Shown: piece by piece, positions 53,953 through 62,000 of the stretch | Layout: each line of letters starts with the position of its first letter | Position numbering within the stretch: the first letter of the stretch is position 1 | Origin: an uncultured Pedosphaera sp. | Lineage (GTDB): Bacteria; Verrucomicrobiota; Verrucomicrobiia; Limisphaerales; Pedosphaeraceae | Length of the DNA: 64,000 nucleotides | Direction of reading: 5' to 3' | Assembly: GCA_903918755.1 (NCBI GenBank) | Contig: CAIXFN010000014.1 | Span: forward strand, 62,001-126,000 | Made by a program: the position numbers and the translations under genes | The notes under the pieces: model-generated | Database searches by the model: none | Told to the model about the DNA's origin: nothing | The model's input: only the letters and a program-made list of their open reading frames with translations

Positions 53953-54263
53953 GCCGGGAAAATGCCGGTTGTCGGAATATTTGACACTCGATAAAACCAC
54001 TTTAAGACGTTGATGCACAGAGATTTAGCTCAATTGTATCAAGGCTGGTTAAAGGGAGAGGGTTGGAGTGTCGGTTTTCTTTACGAAATGAAGACTTTTC
54101 AAACTCGGAACGTATTTGGGAAGATCTTCGCAAGTAGTTGGTAGTAATGTATTTACGATCAATGCAATTTGACTTGATTCGCTTGGCATGCCAGTAGCTT
54201 AGACACCTTACGTAGATAAAAAACAGAACCGAAAACAGGTCAGAAACAAAAAATACGCAAGAT
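53953..54263 (+). promoter_or_regulatory. regulatory region of the exosortase substrate with sigma-54 promoter
   Basis: This 311-bp AT-rich gap has a good sigma-54 element: TTGG at 54183-54186 and GC at 54197-54198, giving GG-N10-GC, with flanking TTGGCATG and TAGCTT close to consensus (TGGCACG, TTGCT). About 60 bp upstream lies the perfect palindrome GAAGATCTTC (54120-54129), at a distance suited to an enhancer-binding activator. In other exosortase bacteria the PrsK/PrsR system and sigma-54 control such genes. A TTGACA at 53981 has no good -10. Confidence 0.55.
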
Positions 54264-55106
54264 ATGAACAAAAAAACATTATTCGCCGGTCTGGCTGCCG
54301 GAGTCGGCATCTTGGGAGTTCAACAAGCTCAAGCATTAACTCTCAATTGGGCTTCCGTAGGGAATGCTCAGTTGGTTTTCAACGGAAAGACTGGTGCCGC
54401 GGCTGCCAATTTCACGTTCGCGCACAGCACCACGACTGGTGCCGGCTTTGATTTCCAAATCAATGGTTCGACGCTGGGTGCGAACCCAAACACCACGGCG
54501 AATCCGATGAGCTCGGTCGGTGATTACGGTTTGTTTACGGGAGTTTTTACTCTCAGCAACATCTCCGAAACCCCTACCGCGGCCGTCCCCCAAGCCAATG
54601 GTATTTACTTTGACACCGCGACCATCACCGCTTCGGTGGGCGCCCAAGTCATCATCGTGGACAAGGGTTACAATGCGGCGCTCGGTTTGGCCGATGCTTC
54701 GAACCTCTCGCACGAATTCAAAGGTGATGTGACCTTTGACACCATCTTCCTGGCCTACACAAAGTCTACCCCGACGGGTCCGAATCCGACCGGCTTGACC
54801 TTGCTCGGTGATGGTATCAGCTCGACGATCCAAAACGTGACGGGGTCGGGAGTGACCGGTGGATCCTACTCCGGTACTCAGTTGGACCTGCTGGCCTTGG
54901 CCTCCACCCCCTCCAGCCTTTCGGGCACCTGGTCGTTTAACCAAAAGAGCTTGGTCACGCTGACCAAGCTGGGCGCCGGCGCGAACAAAGTCAGCGCCGC
55001 CGGTAACTTCCAAACTCTCGCCACCGTTCCGGACGGCGGGATGACCTTGGTGCTGCTGGGCTTCGCGCTCTCCGGCATGGTGTTGATGAAGCGCCAGTTG
55101 GTGTAA
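54264..55106 (+). CDS. exosortase substrate with VPDGG (VPDSG-CTERM type) sorting signal
   Basis: 280 residues. An N-terminal signal peptide (residues 1-25, cleavage near QALT) leads to a beta-rich, Thr/Gly/Asn-rich secreted domain. The C-terminus has the three-part sorting tag: VPDGG at 255-259, a hydrophobic helix MTLVLLGFALSGMVLM and basic residues KRQLV. It has its own likely sigma-54 promoter upstream and a strong terminator downstream, so it is a separate, regulated unit. It is the only protein with such a tag in the window and is most likely anchored or released in the extracellular matrix. Confidence 0.9.
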   Translation: MNKKTLFAGLAAGVGILGVQQAQALTLNWASVGNAQLVFNGKTGAAAANFTFAHSTTTGAGFDFQINGSTLGANPNTTANPMSSVGDYGLFTGVFTLSNISETPTAAVPQANGIYFDTATITASVGAQVIIVDKGYNAALGLADASNLSHEFKGDVTFDTIFLAYTKSTPTGPNPTGLTLLGDGISSTIQNVTGSGVTGGSYSGTQLDLLALASTPSSLSGTWSFNQKSLVTLTKLGAGANKVSAAGNFQTLATVPDGGMTLVLLGFALSGMVLMKRQLV

Positions 55107-55142
55107 GCAGTTAAAAATCGACCGGTTGACGGTCTCTGTTTT

Positions 55143-55172
55143 GGGCCGGGATTTTATCCCGGCCCTTTTTTT
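55143..55172 (+). terminator. Rho-independent terminator
   Basis: A perfect 10-bp stem GGGCCGGGAT/ATCCCGGCCC with a TTT loop (55143-55165) is followed by seven T (55166-55172). It lies 37 bp after the stop of the sorted protein. Confidence 0.92.
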
Positions 55173-55314
55173 GTACTGGTTTGATCCTGCTGAAATCGAT
55201 GGCGGGACGACGGCCAGCGGATTCGGGGCGGCCCGGGGAATTTTAACGGGATTCTAATGGGCCGGGCCGGTGATTTAATTAGCCGGATTGCCCCGGGAAA
55301 GGGAGAATTCCCGG

Positions 55315-56361
55315 ATGATTTTGGGTGCACATCCGGTGGTGGAAACCGGCGATCAGGTCGGTGAACGGGTGTCACCCGGGGCGGAACCCCGACCAGGGCA
55401 ACGGCTGGATGATCGCTTCCTGATCCGCGAACTGATCAGTCGCGGCGGCATGGCCACGGTGTATCAGGCACAAGATCTCGAGCACCCCGGACAAATCGTG
55501 GCAGTGAAGATTCCGCACCGGGAGTATGAGTTCAGTCCGGCATACTTCGCACGGTTTCAACGGGAGGAGGAAATTGGCATCACGCTGCGGCACCCGGCGG
55601 TTTTGCGGTTCGTCGCGGTGAACCGCCCCAAAAGCCGGCCGTACCTGGTTACCGAATTCCTGCGGGGGACCACGCTGCTGGAGCTGATGCACACCCTGCG
55701 GATATTCCCGGAAAAGGACGTGCTGGCGATTGGCAGCCTGATCTGCAGTGGGGTGCAGTACCTGCATGAGCAGGGGATTCTGCACCGGGATTTGAAACCG
55801 GAGAACATCATGGTTTGTTTTGATGGCACGATCCGGTTGATGGACTTTGGCATTGCGCACGCCGAGGAGTCGCGGCGGATTACGTTTATTGGTGCGGCCC
55901 CGGGCACGCCGGAGTACATGGCACCGGAGCGGGTTCACGGGAAGCGCGGCGATGACCGGACGGATATCTACAGCCTGGGGGTCATTCTTTATGAAATGCT
56001 CACCGGGAAGCTCCCGTTTCCGGCGGAAGATCCTTGGGAAAGCTTGAATGCGAGGGTGACCGGCGATCCGCTCGCGCTCCGCCAATGGAATGCAAAGATC
56101 TCGCCCGCCGTGGAGGAGTTGGTGTTGCACGCCCTGGAGCGGGATCCTGCGGCAAGGCATCCCTCCGTGGCGGCGTTGCGGGCGGAGTTGGAGCAACCAG
56201 GAAGGGTGGCCCTCACGGGCCGGTGTCATCGGTTGCAAGCCAGCACGCCCTGGAAGCGGCGCTGGCGGCAGGTGAAGGTGGCGGCGCTATGGTGTCTCGT
56301 GCCGATTCTGGTGCAAGTACTGCTATTTTTGCTGATGTGGCAACGGCTGGCGAAGAAGTGA
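55315..56361 (+). CDS. tail-anchored Ser/Thr protein kinase
   Basis: 348 residues from the ATG at 55315, which has GGGAG at 55301-55305. Kinase motifs: glycine loop SRGGMATVY (41-50), K65 in VAVK, HRDLKPEN with D159 and N164, D177 in DFG, and the APE motif at 203-205. All catalytic residues are present. The only membrane segment is at the very C-terminus (LWCLVPILVQVLLFLLMW), with no sensor domain beyond it, so it is tail-anchored with the kinase in the cytoplasm. A phosphatase is not encoded nearby. Position next to the exosortase region does not prove a link. Confidence 0.9.
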   Translation: MILGAHPVVETGDQVGERVSPGAEPRPGQRLDDRFLIRELISRGGMATVYQAQDLEHPGQIVAVKIPHREYEFSPAYFARFQREEEIGITLRHPAVLRFVAVNRPKSRPYLVTEFLRGTTLLELMHTLRIFPEKDVLAIGSLICSGVQYLHEQGILHRDLKPENIMVCFDGTIRLMDFGIAHAEESRRITFIGAAPGTPEYMAPERVHGKRGDDRTDIYSLGVILYEMLTGKLPFPAEDPWESLNARVTGDPLALRQWNAKISPAVEELVLHALERDPAARHPSVAALRAELEQPGRVALTGRCHRLQASTPWKRRWRQVKVAALWCLVPILVQVLLFLLMWQRLAKK

Positions 56362-56411
56362 TTACGAATAAGTGATTTGATATTCCCAGGGTCCGCTGCG
56401 ATAATTGTTGC

Positions 56412-57482
56412 ATGCGTGATGCCTCCGTCGAATTCCTCAAAACCCTGGTCAATACCCCCAGCCCCAGCGGCAACGAATCCCGCGGCCAGAGGGTGTGGCT
56501 GGATTACGCCGCCCAATATGCGGACACCACCTATTCGGACGCTTACGGCAACTGCGTGGCGGTATTAAATAAGGGCGGATCGCCCCGGCTCATGCTGGCG
56601 GCGCACGCGGATGAGATTGCCATGGCGGTGAATTACGTGGATGCCGATGGTTATTTATATGTGCGCCGGGTGGGGGGCATTGATGCCGCCATCACCAAGG
56701 CGCAACGGGTGAATATTCACACTCGCGAGGGGACCGTGCGCGGAGTGGTAGGGAATGTGGCTCCCCATCTGACCAAGCAGGACAAGGAGCGCCGGGTGCC
56801 GGAAATTCATGATCTCTTTATCGATATCGGCGTTGCCAACGCCAAGGAAGCACTGAAATTGGTGCAAATTGGTGATCCGGTGACTTTGGTGGATGAATTT
56901 GAATTGCTGCGGAATGATCTGGCGGTGGCGCGGGCATTCGACAACCGGATTGGTACTTTTGCGGTCGCTGAAACCCTGCGTTTGCTGCAGCCGTTGCGCG
57001 GCAAGTTGCAGGCGGAGATCTGCGCCGTGGCGAACATCCAGGAAGAAGTGGGCTTGCTCGGGGCGCGGCAGATTGCGTATTCGCTGGAACCGGATGTGGC
57101 GCTGGTGGTGGATGTGACGCATGCCACGGATTACCCCACGGTCAACAAGTGCCAGCATGGCGATGTGAAGCTGGGTGGTGGACCGGCCATCACGCATGGC
57201 GGATGCAATCACCGGGAAGTTGTGGCCCGGTTGGAGCAGATCGCCAAGAGCCGGAAGATTCCCTTGCAGCACGAAGCCATGTCCGCTTCCAGCGGCACGG
57301 ACACGGATGTCATTTTTTGGACGCGGGGCGGCATCCCCAGCGCGCTCATCAGCCTGCCGAACCGTTACATGCATTCTCCCGTGGAAATCGTGAACCTCAA
57401 GGATTTGGAGCAAATTCCCGAGTTGCTGGCCGGGTTCGCCCTTTCGCTGAAAAAGGGCGAGGCCTTCAAAATCAAGATTTAG
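56412..57482 (+). CDS. M42 family metallopeptidase
   Basis: 356 residues, cytoplasmic. Metal ligands and catalytic residues of M42 aminopeptidases: H in LAAHADEIA, D in ARAFDNRIG, E-E in NIQEEVGLLG, D in VVDVTHATD, and H in RYMHSPVE. A short insert domain lies at about residues 80-150. It removes amino acids from peptide N-termini in large dodecameric complexes. The 3' end overlaps the convergent gene by 11 bp. Confidence 0.9.
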   Translation: MRDASVEFLKTLVNTPSPSGNESRGQRVWLDYAAQYADTTYSDAYGNCVAVLNKGGSPRLMLAAHADEIAMAVNYVDADGYLYVRRVGGIDAAITKAQRVNIHTREGTVRGVVGNVAPHLTKQDKERRVPEIHDLFIDIGVANAKEALKLVQIGDPVTLVDEFELLRNDLAVARAFDNRIGTFAVAETLRLLQPLRGKLQAEICAVANIQEEVGLLGARQIAYSLEPDVALVVDVTHATDYPTVNKCQHGDVKLGGGPAITHGGCNHREVVARLEQIAKSRKIPLQHEAMSASSGTDTDVIFWTRGGIPSALISLPNRYMHSPVEIVNLKDLEQIPELLAGFALSLKKGEAFKIKI

Positions 57483-58116
57483 CCAGGAATTCGAAGAGGC
57501 TGATACCGCCGTTTTGCTCGAGCACGACCACCCCGAGTTGGAACCATAGATCCTCCTCGCTGGCGATACCGGTGAGGATGCGGTGGCGCAGCCGGGCGTT
57601 GAGTTCCCGGACGGTTTTGGGGTCCCGCATCCGCAAAGCGGTGATCCGGCCCAGGGAGAGGTTCAGGGTGTCAATGCCGAGAAAGCGCAGGCCGGCAATT
57701 TTGCGGGGCGCGCGCGGCGGGAGCGGTGGAGAGCCCCCGGCGGGCAGGGCCAGATTCATCCGGCCGGGCTGGCTCACGACGAGGTTCAGCTCCCGCAAAT
57801 CCACGCGGACCAAGCGGCACCGGAGCCGCCCCGCCCAGAGTTCCTGCCGGTCATATTCGAGGTGAAATTCCCCCACTTCCAGCAACGGGGAACCGCCAAA
57901 TTCCGGGGAGTTGTAAATCCGGAGATTTTCAATCGTGAGGGTGGGTGAGAGCAACCCCAAGGACAGGCTGCCGATCCGGGCTTCCAAGCCGGTTTCGGCC
58001 CGAATCCGCCGTTCCGCCACGGCGCGCGCTATGCTGTCCAAGGACAGCAACAGCGCCACGACCAGCACGATCAGCAGCAGTAAACCGCGAAAGGCCCAGC
58101 GGAACAAGCGTCGCAT
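57472..58116 (-). CDS. short AsmA-like/DUF748-type membrane-anchored protein
   Basis: 214 residues. An N-terminal membrane anchor (FRGLLLLIVLVVALLLSLD) precedes a segment typical of the AsmA/DUF748 N-terminus: AVAERRIRAETGLEARIGSLSLGLLSPTLTIENLRIYNSPEFGGSPLLEVGEFHLEYD style strands (several short motifs seen). AsmA-like proteins are usually much longer (600 residues or more), so this is a minimal version. It probably sits in the periplasm and may help in lipid or envelope homeostasis. Confidence 0.75.
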   Translation of the reverse strand: MRRLFRWAFRGLLLLIVLVVALLLSLDSIARAVAERRIRAETGLEARIGSLSLGLLSPTLTIENLRIYNSPEFGGSPLLEVGEFHLEYDRQELWAGRLRCRLVRVDLRELNLVVSQPGRMNLALPAGGSPPLPPRAPRKIAGLRFLGIDTLNLSLGRITALRMRDPKTVRELNARLRHRILTGIASEEDLWFQLGVVVLEQNGGISLFEFLAKS

Positions 58117-58131
58117 GCGTGCCTCCCACGA

Positions 58132-58743
58132 TTACCGGAGGCCGAAATCCTCCGGCTGCACGGCCAGACATTCGTCCTGGTCCTCCCAAACGACGGCCGG
58201 GTAATGCTCGAGTAACAGTGGAGCGATCCGGTGACCCAGGCGTTCGAGCAATTGCTCGGCGACTTCGGCCGCATCTTCAAAGTCCTCGTCGTAATCCTCC
58301 GCCGCGCGTTTTTGCGCCTCATCCCAATGGGCCACGGCGTGGATCGGTTCATATTCCGAGGCCCAGTCCCCCAATTCCTGCCGGGCCGGCTCGGGGATTT
58401 CGTCGAAAGGAAGCAGGGTTTCATTGCAATGTTGGCAGATCAAACCGGCTTCTTTTACGTCCCGGGTGAGGAGCGGCAGGAAAGGGGCCCGGCAGCATGG
58501 GGCCTCCAGATAGGCCGGGGGCGGATTGGCCAGGCGTTTCAACCAGACCTGACGTTGATGCGCCAGTTGGGCCGCCAACCGATAGGAGCCCAAGAGCGGG
58601 TGCGAAAGCCGCCAACTCCGCCCTTGCAACTGGCCCAACGTTTGGGCCATCCAGCGTGCCAGGGTCAAATCGTCGAAATCCCGGAATACCAAGCCGTATT
58701 CCTTCCACAATTTGTCGAGGGCGGAATCGGAATTATTTGCCAT
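58132..58743 (-). CDS. small uncharacterised protein with CC/CxxC pairs
   Basis: About 203 residues from the ATG complementary to 58741-58743; an ATG 12 bases upstream is an alternative. No signal or membrane segment. Two Cys pairs, EAPCCRAP and ICQHC, lie 30 residues apart and may form a zinc site. The C-terminal third is very acidic (EDYDEDFEDAAEVAEQ). Not recognised; possibly a metal-binding or adaptor protein. It lies 15 bp from the AsmA-like gene on the same strand. Confidence 0.65.
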   Translation of the reverse strand: MANNSDSALDKLWKEYGLVFRDFDDLTLARWMAQTLGQLQGRSWRLSHPLLGSYRLAAQLAHQRQVWLKRLANPPPAYLEAPCCRAPFLPLLTRDVKEAGLICQHCNETLLPFDEIPEPARQELGDWASEYEPIHAVAHWDEAQKRAAEDYDEDFEDAAEVAEQLLERLGHRIAPLLLEHYPAVVWEDQDECLAVQPEDFGLR

Positions 58744-59027
58744 TGCGGATAACATGACCTGTGCCAGTGGCTTTGTCGAGCCGTGAGGCGGATTCCCTGG
58801 GCCCCGGAGCCGGGCGCAGCGGGGCCGGGCGGGAGATGATCCACGGCTGGCAAACGCCTCGCAGCTGTTGGCCGGGACGGCGATGCCGCCGAGCCGGTTC
58901 GCGGCGCAGCCGTACCAGGGCACCACGGGATCCATGAACCGCGCGCTATACCTAGGATGGGTGCGGCTGGGGCGGTCATATATAATTATCGAGAACCCCT
59001 TTGCCGGTTGTCGTCCGCCCGAGTCGA

Positions 59028-62000
59028 TTATGGCCGGGGAGCCAGGGCATGCACGGCGCGTTCCAAATTCTGGAGCCGCTGTTCCAGCGCTTGATTTTGG
59101 GCGGCCAGGCGGGCATTTTCCGCGTCGCGAACTTGCAAGGCCCGATTCAGGCCTTCGACTTTCAGGTTCAAGCCCTGGATGGCGGCGAGGGCGACGCCAT
59201 CCTCATCCACCGCGCCGATGGCGCGGTCACTGTCGCCGAGGCCAAACGCGGCATGGAAATCCTGGGCCACCGGGCCAAGGTGTTTCACCCCGTTGCGCTC
59301 GACCTTGTATTTCCATTCCGTGATGGGCAAGGCCGCCAACTTGGCCAGCACTGCGGCGGGGTCAACGGCGGCAAAGCCTTCCTTGGCGGCCCGGTCAGAG
59401 ACACTCATCCAGACGCCTGCGCTGGAGAGGTAGGCCCCGGAGGCGGTGTCGATGGCATGGCCCGCCGTGGTACTGGTTCCCAGCCCCAGACTGCCGCTGG
59501 TGTCGATCAGCAACCGGGCACCGGGGGTGCCGCTATCCGAGATCTGCAAGCTGCCGGCCAGGCCCGGGGTGTTGGTGCCGCTGCTGGTAAGGGACCAGGT
59601 GTGGCCGCCTTGGGTGCTGCCCAGGGTCAGGGTGGTATCGCCGACTCCGTGCACATTCAGGACGGTGCCTAGGGTGAGGTTGGCGGCACCATTGGTCACG
59701 ACCGTTGGCGGGATAACCCCGAGGGGGATGAGGCCATTCGTCAGTTGGGCGGGATTGAGCTTGAGGAGTTTGCTACCGTCGTTGTTGCTCAACGTGGCCA
59801 GCGCGGGGCGCAGCACGGAGTTTGGCAAAAATCCGCCGGTGAGTTGCGTGGCATTGAGATTGGTCAGGTAGTGGCCATTGTTCGTACTCAGTAGCTGCAA
59901 AAACAAGGGCAGAACCGAGGTGGGAATGATCCCGCCGGTAAGGGTGCCGGCAAGCGCCGGAGGTTGAATGACCGATTGCCACTGGTTATTGCCGATGTAT
60001 TGGACCGAGCCCGCCGTCCCAGAGTTGCCCCACGCGGCCGGGATGAGAATAGCGGTATAAATGGGAGCCGGATCATTGGCGACGGCGACCACCTTGGTGC
60101 CATCCGCCGAGCAGGCCACCGAGGTCCAGTTGCCCGTAGGCGCGGTGGATTCCGCGGTCCAGCTAATGCCCGCGTCCGTGGAAGCCCAGATCTGGACGCC
60201 CCTCACGGCAGCGACAATATTGGTGCCATCCGCCGAGCAGGCGACCGCGGACCAAAAATCACCAGGAGCGCCGAATTGGGGGGTCCAAGTATAACCCGCA
60301 TCGGAGGAGGTGTAGAGCTGTCCCGGACTGGAAACTGCCACCAGGCGGTTGCCAGTCGCGGATGAAGCCACACTCGTCCAATTGTAATTCGGGGCGTTGG
60401 TTTGCGTGATCCAGGTGACGCCAAAATCCGGGGAGGTATAGATGTAATCCGGATAGGCGGCGGCGACCAGGTGACTGCCGTCCGAGGATGAAGCGACGCA
60501 CGTCCAATTGGCCACGGGAGCACCGGTTTGCGGAGTCCAAGTCACGCCGCCGTCCAGGGAGGTGTAAATCATGTCGCCATGAGCGACCGCCGCCAAGGTC
60601 GCGCCATCCGAGGAGCAGGTCAAACCGGTCCAGGCATTCGCTGGCGCGGCGGTTTGGGCGACCCAGGTCACACCGGAATTGACGGAAGTGTAAATAAAGC
60701 CACCGGATATCGCCGCGACGAGATGCGTGCCATCCGCGGAGGAGGCCAGGCACTGCCAGTTGGCAAGGGGAGCGCTTTTTTGGGCTTTCCAGGTGATACC
60801 GAAATCCGCGGAGGTATAGATGTAAGTGTGGTTGCCGGCGGCGACCAAATGACTGCCATCCGCGGAGGAGGCGGTGCATTGCCAGGTGGTGGTGGGGGAC
60901 GAGGACTGGGCGGTCCAGGGCGGCGGGGCGAACCCATTGACGACCTGCGCGCCCTGCGCCGCGAGGGTCCAACCCCCGCTGCCGATGGCGGCGATGGTGA
61001 CAACATCGCCCACGTTGGCGTTGACGGGCAGGTTGATCAGCGTGTTGTTGGTGCTGTTGGCGAGGTAGGAGCGGTTGAGCGCGGCTGATTGCCCATTGAC
61101 GGGCGTCAGCCAGGCCACATTGTTTGGCAAATTGGTCAAGCCCGCGCCGCTGCCGGCGAAGTTGACCGCCGAGACGGTGCCATTCACGGTCAAGGGGAAA
61201 GTGCCGGGCTGCGTGCCGATCCCGACCCGGCTGGAGAAGGCATTGAGGCCGGAAAAAGTCTGGTTCGAGCTCAGCAACGCTACATTTGCGGAAAGCCGCG
61301 CGTCGGGCAGTCTGCCGCTGGCGATTTGGGCGGCATTCAAGTTGGTCAAGCCGGAACCGTTATTGGTCAAGATCGTGGCCAGGGTGGCCGGCAGGGCGCT
61401 GGCCGGGAGCACGCCGGTGGTGAGGCGCGCCGCGTTTAAGTTGGTGAGGTTGACCCCGTTGTTCGTGGCCAGAGTTTGGAGGGCAGCCGTAAGCGCGGCA
61501 GCCGGGACGGTGCCGGTCAATTGCGCGGCCGATAGATTGGTCAAACTCAGCGCGTTGTTCGTGCTCAGGCTTAGCAAGGTGGTGGGCAGGACGGCCGACG
61601 GGAGGATGCCGCCGGTCAGGCGGGTGGCGTTGAGGTTGCTGAGGTTGATGCCGTTGTTGGTGCCCAAGGCGGGCAGACCGGCCGGCAGGGTCGCAGTGGG
61701 TAGAATGCCGGTGAGTTGGGCCGCCGCCAGGTTGGTAAGACCGGCGCCATTGTTGGTGCTCAGTGCCTGGACATTGGCGGGCAGCGTGGCGGCGGGCAGG
61801 ACGCCGGTTAGTTGCGCGGCGCTCAAATTGGTGAGGCTGCCGCCGTTATTGGTGCTCAAGCTGATCAGGGGCACGGGGAGCACCGCCGTGGGCACGACCC
61901 CCCCGGTCAGGCGGGTGGCATTCAAATTGGAGAGGTTGACGGCGTTGTTGGTGCCGAGCGGGGCCATGACGGCCGGTAACTGGCCCACGAGGTTGGTCAG

